Source: an uncultured Bacteroides sp. (lineage in GTDB: Bacteria; Bacteroidota; Bacteroidia; Bacteroidales; Bacteroidaceae). From it: a stretch of 64,000 nt of DNA. Location of the stretch: positions 1 to 64,000 of the forward strand of contig CALUOO010000003.1 of NCBI GenBank assembly GCA_944322345.1. The letters run 5' to 3'. Under the pieces are notes generated by a model. The model was not told where the DNA came from, did not search any database, and saw only the letters and a program-made list of their open reading frames with translations. How positions within the stretch are numbered: position 1 is the first letter of the stretch; each line of letters starts with the position of its first letter. Positions 34,214 through 43,987 of this stretch are shown in pieces. Position numbers and translations under genes: made by a program.

Positions 34214-35748
34214 TGGAAGAAATAAACAAAGCATATGCCACATTCGAAGAACGCGACCGTATTGCTTCTTTGGGTGGCGGAATCGAAAAAATAGAAAAGC
34301 AACACGAAAGTGGGAAAATGACTGCCCGCGAACGTATCGAGATGTTACTAGATAAAGGTACATTTGTAGAACTGGACAAATTGATGGTTCATCGTTGTAC
34401 GAACTATGGTATGGATAAAAACAAAATTCCCGGCGACGGTATCGTATCTGGCTATGGCAAAATTGACGGACGTCAGGTATTTGTCTATGCATATGATTTT
34501 ACTGTCTACGGAGGCTCACTTTCTGCATCCAATGCTAAAAAGATTGTGAAAGTGCAGCAACTGGCGCTGAAAAACGGTGCTCCTATTATTGCCCTGAACG
34601 ATTCGGGTGGAGCACGTATCCAAGAAGGGATTGAAAGCCTTTCAGGTTATGCAGACATTTTCTACCAAAATACAATGGCAAGTGGAGTTATCCCACAAAT
34701 CTCAGCAATTCTCGGCCCATGTGCAGGAGGAGCTTGCTACTCGCCAGCACTTACTGACTTCATCTTTATGGTCAAGGAGAAAAGTCACATGTTTGTCACA
34801 GGTCCGGATGTTGTAAAAACAGTAATCCACGAAGAAGTAAGTAAAGAAGAGTTAGGCGGTGCAATGGCACATAGCAGTAAAAGTGGAGTGACTCATTTCA
34901 TGTGTAATACAGAAGAAGAACTACTTATGAGTATTCGTGAATTACTCTCCTTCTTACCACAAAACAACATGGACGAGACTAAAAAGCAGAACTGCACAGA
35001 TGACATCAACCGTGAAGATACCGAAATGGACAGTATCGTTCCAAATGATCCGAACATTCCGTATGATATGAAAGATATTATCGAGCACGTTGTGGACAAT
35101 GGATACTTCTTTGAAGTAATGTCCAACTTTGCAAAAAATATTATCATCGGATTTGCTCGATTAGCAGGACGTTCGGTCGGTATTGTGGCCAATCAGCCAG
35201 CTTATCTTGCCGGTGTACTCGATATTGATGCCAGTGACAAAGCAAGTCGTTTTATCCGTTTCTGTGACTGCTTTAACATTCCGCTAATTACTTTTGAAGA
35301 TGTGCCGGGATTCCTGCCGGGATATACGCAAGAAAATAACGGTATTATCCGCCACGGTGCAAAAATCGTCTATGCCTTTGCCGAAGCTACTGTACCAAAG
35401 ATTACAGTAATCACCCGTAAAGCATATGGTGGTGCATACATTGTAATGAACTCCAAGCAGACAGGAGCAGATATCAATTTCGCCTACCCAAGTGCTGAAA
35501 TTGCAGTAATGGGAGCAGAAGGAGCTGTCAATATTTTGTTCCGTAAAGCCGATACTGACACAAAAACTAAAGAATTGGAGGCTTATAAAGAAAAATTTGC
35601 TAATCCTTATCAGGCTGCCGAATTAGGATTCATTGACGAAATTATCTATCCAAGACAAACCCGAAAAAGACTGATTCAAGCTTTAGAAATGACAGAAAAT
35701 AAGATGCAGACCAACCCGCCAAAGAAACATGGGAATATACCTTTATAA
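34213..35748 (+). CDS. Acyl-CoA carboxylase, carboxyltransferase subunit (propionyl/methylmalonyl-CoA type)
   Basis: 511 residues, the usual size for PccB/MmdA. Two crotonase-like halves are visible: N-terminal KMTARERIEMLLDKGTFVELD and NDSGGARIQEGIESL...PQISAILGPCAGGACYSPALTDF, then C-terminal IVANQPAYLAGVLDIDASDKASRFIRFCD, FEDVPGFLPGYTQE and RKAYGGAYIVM. It moves the carboxyl group between carboxybiotin and acyl-CoA. In Bacteroides such an enzyme acts in the succinate-propionate route. No membrane beta subunit of a sodium-pumping decarboxylase is nearby, which favours a soluble carboxylase. A terminator follows at 35779-35809. Confidence 0.92.
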   Translation: MEEINKAYATFEERDRIASLGGGIEKIEKQHESGKMTARERIEMLLDKGTFVELDKLMVHRCTNYGMDKNKIPGDGIVSGYGKIDGRQVFVYAYDFTVYGGSLSASNAKKIVKVQQLALKNGAPIIALNDSGGARIQEGIESLSGYADIFYQNTMASGVIPQISAILGPCAGGACYSPALTDFIFMVKEKSHMFVTGPDVVKTVIHEEVSKEELGGAMAHSSKSGVTHFMCNTEEELLMSIRELLSFLPQNNMDETKKQNCTDDINREDTEMDSIVPNDPNIPYDMKDIIEHVVDNGYFFEVMSNFAKNIIIGFARLAGRSVGIVANQPAYLAGVLDIDASDKASRFIRFCDCFNIPLITFEDVPGFLPGYTQENNGIIRHGAKIVYAFAEATVPKITVITRKAYGGAYIVMNSKQTGADINFAYPSAEIAVMGAEGAVNILFRKADTDTKTKELEAYKEKFANPYQAAELGFIDEIIYPRQTRKRLIQALEMTENKMQTNPPKKHGNIPL

Positions 35749-35778
35749 ATTCTATAGGCTATATGTACAACATTTAGC

Positions 35779-35809
35779 AAAAAGGCTGTCTCAAAGGTAG
35801 CCTTTTTTA
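35779..35809 (+). terminator. Terminator of the carboxylase operon
   Basis: AAAAAGGCT (35779-35787) pairs with AGCCTTTTTT (35799-35808), followed by T-rich sequence. Confidence 0.85.
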
Positions 35810-36062
35810 TAATCTGTAAGCTAAGCCATGAGAAAGTTCTTATTTTAACTCAGATTCTTTGAAAAAATAAGGAAAAACAAGAAGATTTCCTGTAATGAGG
35901 TTTCAATTTATAAGTCTTCCATTTCTGAAAATCCATTTTTAGCCAGACTTGCTATTCGTAAAAAATACACAGAAGACAGGGAGAAGAACAAAAACATATT
36001 TAATCGTTTCTATAAAAATATTCATTATCCACTAAAACACTATCAGACAGAAAGAAAGTCAA

Positions 36063-36125
36063 TAAAAAAACGGTACTCCGATTCACATCGCAGCACCGTC
36101 ACAACACAAACACAAAATAAAACAC
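36063..36125 (-). ncRNA. Candidate small RNA ending in a terminator hairpin
   Basis: On the minus strand a two-step hairpin (ACGGT 36095-36099 with ACCGT 36070-36074, inner CGAT/ATCG) is followed by seven T, a good intrinsic terminator with no coding gene directly upstream. A TAGTTTTG box at 36128-36135 would start a transcript of about 60 nt in the same style as units A-C, but there is no -33 box; another -7-like box, TACTTTTG, lies at 36237-36244. An alternative is that this is the distant terminator of the amidase gene. The remainder of 35810-36275 shows nothing else. Confidence 0.35.
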
Positions 36126-36275
36126 GACAAAACTACTATGCAAATCCACCTGTGTAATGTCGGGGAGACATACAATATTCATTTATATATATTCACATAC
36201 TTACAAACGATTTATCAGGCGATTGCAATTATACAACAAAAGTAGTTCTTTTTTTGTTCACAGAAAAATAAAAAA

Positions 36276-37319
36276 TTATTTTTTCGACTGATAATCTATA
36301 ATAAATCCTTCCATCAACCATTTAGCGAGTGCCTGACGATTTGAACTAATTACTAAACGACGTTGATCAAACGCATTCTGAATATTGCCTAATTCTACAA
36401 AAACAGCAGAAGGTATAGAATGAGAAAGGACATACAAATTCCGACTACTAACAGTTCCCGAAAAACCACGATTAGGTTGGTGTTTATCATATTTCGTTTC
36501 GAACATATTTTTCATATTAATAGCTAAACGTCTGCTCTCTTCTGTCTGTCCTGAATGATAGAAAAAGACATCCGTTTGTTTTCCCCTTCCCCGGCTATCT
36601 ACATGAATAAAAATCGAGCGACAATATTGATAACGATGACGATCTTTCTGATAAAGAGAATTTATTTTATCACAACGCTGTTGCAAGCGCTGCACTTGAT
36701 TTAAAGGAATGGGGTCACCCATACAAGTTTCCCTCTTACTATTAGGCAAATAAGCATCATTACGTATACCATCTTTCGCATCCTGAATAATAATATATAC
36801 TTTCGCTCCTTCCTGCATTAAATTACGCGCCAAGCGAAGAGCAATATCATAAGCATATTCATCCTCGTGAAGCTCATGCCTCCCGGACTTTCCTATTGCA
36901 CCCGGATCGGGACCACCATGACCGCTGACAACATAGAAACAAGCCCCTTCTAAACGGCGGGATTTGACTCTGACCTTTGATTGTCTCTTTCCAAATAAAG
37001 GCTCAATAATTGTATTTGCTTTTATATCTTGTCTACTCCCACTTTTTGAGTTTTCTTTCGAAAAGGATGAGGATGTTTCAACACACTTTACTGGAGGTAT
37101 TACATAAGTCACTCCCATTTTCAATACATTCCCTTTGCCCAACTTTTTCTTATTTAACTCAACAAAATCATCGTAATATTTTTGAGGAGAGCGATTATGC
37201 CTCAACAAAAAAGCAGCGATACCCTCTCCTGTTTTTGGAGTAGCCTTTTGTTGCCCCCATAGTGTTGCTATGGAAAAAAGAAAAATAAAATTTATAAAAA
37301 CATATAGTCGCTTCGTCAT
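36276..37319 (-). CDS. N-acetylmuramoyl-L-alanine amidase (Amidase_3)
   Basis: 347 residues from the ATG at 37319, which begins a signal peptide (RLYVFINFIFLFSIATLWGQ); an ATG 13 codons earlier is less suitable. After a short LysM-like segment (KYYDDFVELNKKKLGKGNVLKMGVTYVIPP) and a linker comes the Amidase_3 domain with zinc ligands H (VVSGHGGPDPGAIG), E (HEDEYAYDIALRLA), H (SIFIHVDS) and the catalytic E (FVELGNIQN). It cuts the bond between muramic acid and the stem peptide in the periplasm, in septum splitting or wall turnover. Single-gene unit. Confidence 0.9.
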   Translation of the reverse strand: MTKRLYVFINFIFLFSIATLWGQQKATPKTGEGIAAFLLRHNRSPQKYYDDFVELNKKKLGKGNVLKMGVTYVIPPVKCVETSSSFSKENSKSGSRQDIKANTIIEPLFGKRQSKVRVKSRRLEGACFYVVSGHGGPDPGAIGKSGRHELHEDEYAYDIALRLARNLMQEGAKVYIIIQDAKDGIRNDAYLPNSKRETCMGDPIPLNQVQRLQQRCDKINSLYQKDRHRYQYCRSIFIHVDSRGRGKQTDVFFYHSGQTEESRRLAINMKNMFETKYDKHQPNRGFSGTVSSRNLYVLSHSIPSAVFVELGNIQNAFDQRRLVISSNRQALAKWLMEGFIIDYQSKK

Positions 37320-37530
37320 CCTCATACAGCACATAAATATATAAATAAAATAGAACACGCAGACAGGTCCTACAGCAATACCAACAATGTAATTCCTCTC
37401 GTTCCTCTCCTTTACAAGGCTTCATTCCAAAAACATTGATGGAATGAATCGGGCAAAAATACAATTATTTTCTCTACTTTTGCGTGGCAAAAACTTTTTT
37501 TGATCGTAAAACCATAAACTAAATAACATT

Positions 37531-38811
37531 ATGGCAAAGCAATTTAAACCCGAAACTTTATGTGTACAGGCAGGATGGACTCCTAAAAAAGGAGAGCCAC
37601 GTGTACTTCCTATCTATCAAAGTACAACCTTCAAATATGAAACAAGTGAGCAGATGGCACGTCTTTTCGATCTTGAAGACAGTGGTTATTTCTATACACG
37701 TCTACAAAATCCGACAAATGATGCAGTAGCAGCCAAAATCGCAGCACTCGAAGGAGGAGTAGCAGCAATGTTAACATCCAGCGGACAAGCTGCCAATTTC
37801 TATGCCATATTTAATATTTGTCAGGCGGGTGACCATTTTGTATGTTCTTCAGCTATCTATGGAGGTACATTCAATCTGTTTGGCGTAACAATGAAGAAAT
37901 TAGGTATAGACGTCACGTTCATCCATCCAGACTCAACCGAAGAGGAACTTTCGGCAGCTTTCCGTCCTAATACCAAAGCATTATTCGGAGAAACCATATC
38001 CAATCCTTCTCTCGAAGTACTAGATATCGAAAAGTTCGCCCGCATAGCTCACAAGCATGGAGTGCCGCTGATTGTAGACAATACCTTCCCTACCCCCATT
38101 AATTGCCGTCCTTTTGAATGGGGAGCAGATATTGTGGTTCATTCTACCACCAAATATATGGACGGGCATGCAACAAGCGTAGGTGGTTGTATTGTTGATA
38201 GTGGCAATTTTGACTGGGAAGCTCATGCAGAGAAATTCCCCGGACTGTGCACACCAGATGAGTCTTATCATGGATTGACTTACACCAAAGCTTTTGGCAA
38301 AATGGCATATATAACCAAGGCAACGGCACAGCTCATGCGCGATCTTGGCAGTATCCAAAGCCCACAAAACGCGTTTCTCCTGAATTTAGGACTGGAAACG
38401 TTGCATTTACGTATGCCGCGCCATTGCAGCAATGCCCAGAAAATCGCCGAATACCTTTCTAAGCATGAGAAAGTGGCATGGGTCAACTATTGTGGCTTAC
38501 CAGATAACAAATACTACACACTTGCCCAAAAATATATGCCTAATGGCTCTTGTGGGGTTATTTCTTTCGGCCTTAAAGGAGGACGTGACGTTTCTGTCAA
38601 GTTCATGGATTCATTGGAAGTCATCGCCATTGTTACCCACGTAGCAGATGCACGCAGTTGTGTGCTTCATCCTGCCAGCCATACTCACAGGCAGCTTACA
38701 GACGAACAGCTAATCGAAGCGGGAGTACGCCCCGACCTGATTCGTCTGTCAGTAGGAATAGAAAATGTAGACGATCTGATTGCTGATATCGAACAGGCAC
38801 TGAATAAATAA
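37531..38811 (+). CDS. O-acetylhomoserine aminocarboxypropyltransferase / sulfhydrylase (MetY-like)
   Basis: 426 residues, typical of the long O-acetylhomoserine sulfhydrylases. PLP enzyme of the Cys/Met metabolism family: YSRL-equivalent YTRLQNPTNDAVAAKIAALEGG, SSGQAANF, DNTFPTP and the PLP lysine in HSTTKYMDGH. Makes homocysteine from O-acetylhomoserine and sulfide, and may also form cysteine from O-acetylserine. A TACTTTTG box at 37475-37482 is the likely -7 element, without a clear -33. The FKBP gene follows after 38 bp. Confidence 0.88.
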   Translation: MAKQFKPETLCVQAGWTPKKGEPRVLPIYQSTTFKYETSEQMARLFDLEDSGYFYTRLQNPTNDAVAAKIAALEGGVAAMLTSSGQAANFYAIFNICQAGDHFVCSSAIYGGTFNLFGVTMKKLGIDVTFIHPDSTEEELSAAFRPNTKALFGETISNPSLEVLDIEKFARIAHKHGVPLIVDNTFPTPINCRPFEWGADIVVHSTTKYMDGHATSVGGCIVDSGNFDWEAHAEKFPGLCTPDESYHGLTYTKAFGKMAYITKATAQLMRDLGSIQSPQNAFLLNLGLETLHLRMPRHCSNAQKIAEYLSKHEKVAWVNYCGLPDNKYYTLAQKYMPNGSCGVISFGLKGGRDVSVKFMDSLEVIAIVTHVADARSCVLHPASHTHRQLTDEQLIEAGVRPDLIRLSVGIENVDDLIADIEQALNK

Positions 38812-38849
38812 AATATGGAAAAAGCTCAAATTTCAGAATCCAATATCTT

Positions 38850-39248
38850 ATGAGCAAGCAGGATTACATACAAACCAATAGGGAGTGGCTGGCAACTAAA
38901 GCGAAAGAAGAAGGTGTCAAACCACTTCCTAAAGGAATCTATTACAAAATAATAAAAGAAGGGAATAATGACGGGAAACATCCTACCCCCCGAAGTATAG
39001 TTACTGCCCATTATACAGGTTGGACTATCAACGGCAAGAAATTCGACAGCAGCCGTGGAGGAACGCCCATAGCATTCCGGCTGAACGAACTGATCGAAGG
39101 TTGGATTATAGCAATGCAACAGATGTGTATCGGAGACAAATGGGAGATATACATTCCTGCCGAAATGGGATACGGAAAGTTTTCTCAGCCAGGCATACCC
39201 GGCGGATCGACACTGGTATTCGAAATTGAATTACTTGGAATTGCATAA
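38850..39248 (+). CDS. FKBP-type peptidyl-prolyl cis-trans isomerase
   Basis: 132 residues. A short N-terminal helix (DYIQTNREWLATKAKEEGV) precedes one FKBP domain with VTAHYTGWTINGKKFDSSRGG, the active-site region FRLNELIEGWIIAMQQMCIGDKWEIYIPAEMGYG, and the closing strand GSTLVFEIELLGI. No signal peptide is seen, so it is probably cytoplasmic. It may be co-transcribed with the MetY-like gene; no functional tie is evident. Confidence 0.92.
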   Translation: MSKQDYIQTNREWLATKAKEEGVKPLPKGIYYKIIKEGNNDGKHPTPRSIVTAHYTGWTINGKKFDSSRGGTPIAFRLNELIEGWIIAMQQMCIGDKWEIYIPAEMGYGKFSQPGIPGGSTLVFEIELLGIA

Positions 39249-39361
39249 TGACCGTATCCGCATAAGATTAAAAATTACACACCAAGTTCATCTTAAAAGG
39301 ATACTAAACTAGCAATAAAGAAATCTACTGTCGGCTAAGAATAAAATATAAGTAATTATAT

Positions 39362-39398
39362 AAAATAAAGGCTGCTGATAATCAGCAGCCTTTATTTT
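39362..39398. terminator. Terminator shared by tmRNA and the FKBP gene
   Basis: An 18-bp perfect stem (AAAATAAAGGCTGCTGAT at 39362-39379 with 39381-39398) gives a G/C-rich hairpin with a T-rich tail on both strands. Confidence 0.9.
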
Positions 39399-39405
39399 AT
39401 GAATG

Positions 39406-39800
39406 TGGAGCTGGAGGGAATCGAACCCTCGTCCAAACGAGGAAATCATAAGCTTTCTACATGCTTATCTTTGCCTAAATTTTCGTGCTGAAACAGAACC
39501 AAAGCCATCAATTTCAACCTTATCCTTTAAAAATTTCATTGGAAATACAAGGCTATCTCCAACTATCTCCGATATAACTGCACCACTTGACCGGAATGCT
39601 TCGGAGCAACAGCTTCCGAGTGATGTCTCGTCCTGACACCTTGTGTCTGGATTAAGCTAATCTACTGTACTTCGATTAAGCAGCAAGAGCGTAGTTTGTT
39701 TCGCCAGATAATCTTTTGATAACTGAGATTTAAGTGGAAATTACCGACCCACTGCATGCTTACTTACCATTTCTACCCGCTGTCAAATCCAGTCAACCCC
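39406..39800 (-). ncRNA. ssrA: tmRNA (transfer-messenger RNA)
   Basis: About 395 nt. The 5' end GGGGTTG (39800 downward) pairs with CAGCTCC at the 3' end (39407-39413) as a 7-bp acceptor stem, and the T arm reads GGTTCGATTCC. The TTTGACAGCGGG motif follows the 5' end. The tag frame ends GGC GAA ACA AAC TAC GCT CTT GCT GCT TAA, giving GETNYALAA, the known Bacteroides tag. CCA is not encoded. It rescues stalled ribosomes and tags their products for proteolysis. A TATCTTTG box at 39836-39843 is the likely promoter -7 element, implying 5' processing. Confidence 0.97.
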
Positions 39801-39911
39801 ATGACCTTTTTCTACAATTGATAGAAAATCGGTTGCAAAGATACAAAAAGCAGAAGAAATACTTCTATAATCTCCACTACTTTTTGTAATCTTGTATCCA
39901 CAAAGTTCAAA

Positions 39912-42146
39912 TTATTCGTCTTTAGGCAAAACATAGGAAACAATAAACTGCCGCAGGTAAACCTGCTGTTCCTGATCGCTTATGTTCGTAAAACGAACAA
40001 AACGGAACGGAATCTTTTGCAAATCGGTAGTAAGCGTCCTACCTCTCTGCACAAAATCTACCTGCTTCCACTCATTTCCATCAATAGAGACTTCCAGACG
40101 CCCCCACATACATTTCGTTTCAACTCCAAAATCGATTTGTACTTTTTCTCCTAAATAAGATTGGTCTAGTTCTATCTCAACGTACTTTCCGGAATTCCAC
40201 CTTATAACCTCATTAGCCGGAGAAATCATCACCCGATTAGCTTTTACCTGTAAAGGCAAATTCTTTATCTGTTCCACATTGCTATGTAATTTATGAGGTA
40301 TATAGTCTGTCACCATTTCCAGCTTCTCCCCGCTCTGCTTATTGTATCGTCCGACGGCTTCCACAAAAGTCTGATCAATCAGCGGCTTTATCACCTTTGT
40401 CCCTATTTTCACTCCCGGTTGGTATGGATTCTGGTTAAATGTCTGGTCTACATAAAACATCCGTTGCTGCAAGGCACGTATATGACGGTATTTTCTCAAG
40501 AAACAAGACAGCGAGTCCTGACTAAGGTATTCTACCATCTTCATAACTTCTTCTCCTGTTTCGGCAAGCAGCTTAAACTGAAGCAACCAGGGTTTGATTT
40601 CGGAAACTAAAGCCTCATTCTCCTTATTTGTCAATAATATATCACTGGACTCCTGCATCCGTTCGAATGTGCGCAACAGTAGCTGACGGTCTGCCTCATC
40701 ATACCGGTCGCCCGATTTGTACTTTGCAAGAAAGCGTTCTGCTACAGGCTGAATGTTCTGTGATTCATCACGACGGAAGCCATGTCCGTTGACTCCCAAA
40801 TCTGAAGAATGGATGGCCAGACAGGCCAGTTCATCCGAAGCGCCCGGCAAGATAGTGTGGATAGCTTGTCGCCATGCCTTCCACGCGTCGTATTTTACTG
40901 GATTCCATGCATAGCTTGCCACACTGTAAATAGCAATCTTTGATGCTTCGGCATGTTCCATCGGATTGGCTACAAAACCGGACAGCCCGTCGGCTATCGT
41001 TGTATCATTACCATATACAGGGCCGAGGAGAAGATGATCGCGGACATAATCAGAGACGGGGAAATTCCACCAGATATATGCCGGACGCCGGATCCGACTG
41101 TTAATCCATGCAAGTCCGTCGGCTGTTATGTTGGAAATCACACGGTCGCCCGTCCACATGATTTGGATAGAGGGGTTCAGCTTCTCGCCCAGTGTGGTCA
41201 GGTAGTTCCCCTTCGGATTCGACCAACTTTTATTATATTCCGTAGGGCACATTATCAATGGGGTTACATCCTGTTTTGTTCTGACAAAATGCTCATCTAT
41301 ATAATTAAGGAGTTCTGCCTGTTTGTCCGGATTGGTACCTTCGCCGGAGATGTCATCAAAGAATACGGCGAACGAACGGACACCTAACCGGTACATGTCC
41401 TCAAACTTAGCGAGCAGCAGATCTCTGTCCTCCTGATTCCACTTTATGTCTTTCCCCGGATGAATAGCCCACACAAAGTCGACTTCATTCTTTCCGGCAG
41501 CCGCTACCAGTTCTTTCAACTGTGCCGCTTCTTTCTCCGGATAGGGCAGGCGCCAATGGGGAGAACTGTGGTACGGATCGTCTTTAGGGCCATAGATGTA
41601 GGTATTCAACTTCGTCTCACCATAGAAGTCAAGCTGGCGCAGGCGTGCCTCGTGGCTCCAAGGGGTGCCATAGAATCCTTCTACAACACCACGATAACGT
41701 ACAGAAGGATAATCCTTTACCTCTATCTCGGGGAGCTGCCCACTATCCAACAGCCGGCGTAAAGTCTGTACGGCATAGAAAGTTCCTCTTTCATCATGCC
41801 CTGCCAACACTATTCGCTGCGAGCTGACGGAGAGATAATAGCCTTCGTCATGGGAGGGAATGAGTTTCCTGTACTTGCGCACACTTTTGTCATTCCGTTC
41901 GCCAATATATACAGGCATACCGGCCTCATCCGGCTGCTTACCGGAAAAGATTCCATTCACCAACGCTTCTACGGCATGAGGATTTGCATCCTGCTTCCCT
42001 TCCAGTCTGTAACTGACGGGCAGCTTGAGGACAGACTCCTTCAGGGTGTATTCCTGCGGAAGTGGCTGCAGGTCATCCACGTTCTGCGCACTCACAATCA
42101 GATGGCATACGAAACAAACGGCAAGTAGACAAACATTCTTCTTCAT
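39912..42146 (-). CDS. GH84 beta-N-acetylglucosaminidase (O-GlcNAcase family)
   Basis: 744 residues from the ATG at 42146, which begins a signal peptide ([20 protein letters not shown]); an ATG 31 codons earlier gives no better signal. Domain order: an N-terminal GH20b-like domain, the GH84 barrel ([32 protein letters not shown]) with the catalytic Asp pair D264-D265 in FFDDISGEG, and a C-terminal helical and carbohydrate-binding-like region. It closely resembles B. thetaiotaomicron BtGH84 from memory. Removes terminal beta-linked GlcNAc from host mucin or other glycans, in the periplasm or at the surface. It stands alone, not in a SusC/SusD locus. Confidence 0.93.
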   Translation of the reverse strand: MKKNVCLLAVCFVCHLIVSAQNVDDLQPLPQEYTLKESVLKLPVSYRLEGKQDANPHAVEALVNGIFSGKQPDEAGMPVYIGERNDKSVRKYRKLIPSHDEGYYLSVSSQRIVLAGHDERGTFYAVQTLRRLLDSGQLPEIEVKDYPSVRYRGVVEGFYGTPWSHEARLRQLDFYGETKLNTYIYGPKDDPYHSSPHWRLPYPEKEAAQLKELVAAAGKNEVDFVWAIHPGKDIKWNQEDRDLLLAKFEDMYRLGVRSFAVFFDDISGEGTNPDKQAELLNYIDEHFVRTKQDVTPLIMCPTEYNKSWSNPKGNYLTTLGEKLNPSIQIMWTGDRVISNITADGLAWINSRIRRPAYIWWNFPVSDYVRDHLLLGPVYGNDTTIADGLSGFVANPMEHAEASKIAIYSVASYAWNPVKYDAWKAWRQAIHTILPGASDELACLAIHSSDLGVNGHGFRRDESQNIQPVAERFLAKYKSGDRYDEADRQLLLRTFERMQESSDILLTNKENEALVSEIKPWLLQFKLLAETGEEVMKMVEYLSQDSLSCFLRKYRHIRALQQRMFYVDQTFNQNPYQPGVKIGTKVIKPLIDQTFVEAVGRYNKQSGEKLEMVTDYIPHKLHSNVEQIKNLPLQVKANRVMISPANEVIRWNSGKYVEIELDQSYLGEKVQIDFGVETKCMWGRLEVSIDGNEWKQVDFVQRGRTLTTDLQKIPFRFVRFTNISDQEQQVYLRQFIVSYVLPKDE

Positions 42147-42350
42147 ATCAAAACTGGTATTAAAGGCGTAAGACATAACTATTCTACGGGAAACAAAGAA
42201 ACGGAAAATAATCTGACTAAACAAATGATTATCAACCAAACGCCTTTTCGAAGGCAGTCACAAGAGTGCAGGGGAGTTTCACACCGTCCCCTCCTGCCTG
42301 TCTGCACGCCTGCATCTGCCGGGATGCGGAGGCATATCCCTGCGGATACG

Positions 42351-42482
42351 GACGCGTAGATACACAAGTGCCGACGCGTAGATACGTAAGTACAAATTTG
42401 CAGATACGTATCTACAGACGTGTAGATACGTAAGTACGGACGCGCAGATACGTATCTGCAAAAAGACGGCTACGTACAGGCA
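42351..42482. repeat. Tandem array of 22-bp units with palindromic core
   Basis: Six units beginning at 42351, 42373, 42395, 42417, 42439 and 42461. Units 3 and 5 contain the perfect palindrome AGATACGTATCT; units 2 and 4 read AGATACGTAAGTAC. Openings alternate between GACGCG/GACGTG and more diverged forms, so every second unit is most alike. The array lies between the B3/4 gene and the GH84 gene and occupies most of the 349-bp gap. Confidence 0.9.
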
Positions 42483-42495
42483 TCCGTTCCGACCG

Positions 42496-43161
42496 TTATT
42501 CAAAATAGAGCACCGACTCTTCCGTTGCCCCGGCGTAGCGCTGCAGCAGCTGTACAATCATCTCCGCAGCCTCCGTCAGCCCCTCTTTTCCGCTATAGCC
42601 ATTCACTATCGCCAGAATATGAGTAGTGTTCAAGTCCATTTTTGTCCGCTCATTGTCACTGGTGGGCGTACCAATCCCTCCCTGAGCATCACGATAAACC
42701 GGGAGGCCTTCGATATTCAGTACCCCCCGCCCGATGCCTTCGAACGGTTCGCCGGCTCGCCCGATGCCCAATTCCAGCGAAGTACCGTCAATCTTATCAG
42801 CATCGAACCCACCGATGGAATATCCGGTACGCAACGATACCAAGTTAATCAAGTCGACCAATGTATCAATCTGATATAACGGGATTCCCCGAAGCAACCG
42901 ACGGCGCAACGCTTCGGCAGAAGGGCGATAGCGTCCCGGGTCTTTTCCACAGCGCTTGTACGCTTCGCGGGTAGCTGCGATAGCCGGTTGAAGCTTGATG
43001 TCTTCCAGCCTGCCAGTCTCGGTCAGCCGAGCTGCAAATTCATCTATTTCATCCCACAGCCCCCGACTGAAGGAGGTATTCCGCACGGTGGCATATACGG
43101 CCACTCCCGAGAACTCAGGACACGCCTGCTTTAATTCTGTAGAAACTTTTATTTCAAACAT
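42496..43161 (-). CDS. B3/4 domain protein (PheRS beta-like)
   Basis: 221 residues. The fold seen in the B3/B4 editing domain of phenylalanyl-tRNA synthetase beta is indicated by REAYKRCGKDPGRYRPSAEALRRRLLRG, LVDLINLVSLRTGYSIGGFDADKI and TTHILAIVNGYSG. Free-standing members are thought to hydrolyse mischarged tRNA or bind amino acids, but function is unproven. Two in-frame starts exist: 43161 (used here) and 43182, whose ATG overlaps the stop of pgeF. Either way it is coupled to pgeF in an obg-pgeF-B3/4 unit. Confidence 0.85.
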   Translation of the reverse strand: MFEIKVSTELKQACPEFSGVAVYATVRNTSFSRGLWDEIDEFAARLTETGRLEDIKLQPAIAATREAYKRCGKDPGRYRPSAEALRRRLLRGIPLYQIDTLVDLINLVSLRTGYSIGGFDADKIDGTSLELGIGRAGEPFEGIGRGVLNIEGLPVYRDAQGGIGTPTSDNERTKMDLNTTHILAIVNGYSGKEGLTEAAEMIVQLLQRYAGATEESVLYFE

Positions 43162-43171
43162 AACTCTTGTT

Positions 43172-43987
43172 TTATGATTCATTCAACATAATTCCCGATA
43201 ATATGCGTCCCGAGTCCACTCCCAACCTACGTGCCGAAAAGAAATCGGAATGATGACGGTAAGTACAAACGCCGGCAACCTCTATGCGGGATGCAGGAAC
43301 ACCAAAATCCATCAGCTGTCTCCTGTTGGCTTCCCACAGGTCGATATGATGCTTCCCGGTCTGTGCATTGCGACAGGAAATCGAAGCCATGTCGAAGCCC
43401 TCGTCAGCAAATTGTCCGTAAACCTCCTCTCCCACTTCGAACGACCGGAGAGATATACTTGGACCAATACATGCTACCAGATCTTCTCCCTTTGTGCCAT
43501 ACACGCACTTCATCTGTTCAAGTACCTTGGAAACGATACGTCGCACAGTCCCCCTCCATCCGGCATGGACAGCCGCCACAACCTGCGAACGACCATCGTA
43601 CAGCAGTACCGGGACACAGTCGGCCGTAGTAACGCAGATGCAATACCCCCTGCAGGCGGTAATCAAAGCATCCACCCCTTCCAGAAAGACTTTCCGCTCA
43701 TCGGCCGACATATTTCCATACTGTTCATCGACCATACGGCAAGTAGTCCCATGACACTGACGAGGAATAATAAGTTCGGCAACAGGCTGATGCAGTCTCT
43801 CTAACAGAAGCTGCTGGTTACGGCAGACGCATTCCGCCTCGTCTGCAGTATACGGAGAGCAATTGAATGTGCCGTAACGCCCCTTACTGCATCCTCCATG
43901 ACGGGTGGTTACAAAATGAGAAATGTTGGGACAGGCATTCAGCAAGCCATATCCCAACATTGTATTGTCATCGGTCAGTGAAATCAT
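43172..43987 (-). CDS. pgeF: Peptidoglycan editing factor PgeF (YfiH/laccase-domain family)
   Basis: 271 residues from the ATG at 43987, which overlaps the obg stop codon (ATGA). Metal-binding and family motifs: [36 protein letters not shown], and [14 protein letters not shown]. The family includes PgeF, which removes wrongly incorporated L-Ser from muropeptide precursors, and related purine nucleoside-acting enzymes, so the precise activity here is by homology. The ATGA overlap argues for translational coupling with obg. Confidence 0.88.
   Translation of the reverse strand: MISLTDDNTMLGYGLLNACPNISHFVTTRHGGCSKGRYGTFNCSPYTADEAECVCRNQQLLLERLHQPVAELIIPRQCHGTTCRMVDEQYGNMSADERKVFLEGVDALITACRGYCICVTTADCVPVLLYDGRSQVVAAVHAGWRGTVRRIVSKVLEQMKCVYGTKGEDLVACIGPSISLRSFEVGEEVYGQFADEGFDMASISCRNAQTGKHHIDLWEANRRQLMDFGVPASRIEVAGVCTYRHHSDFFSARRLGVDSGRILSGIMLNES

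Noticed and set aside
39403..39660. Short plus-strand ORF overlapping 39403-39636
   Set aside because: It lies antisense to the tmRNA gene, whose structure and tag sequence are clear.
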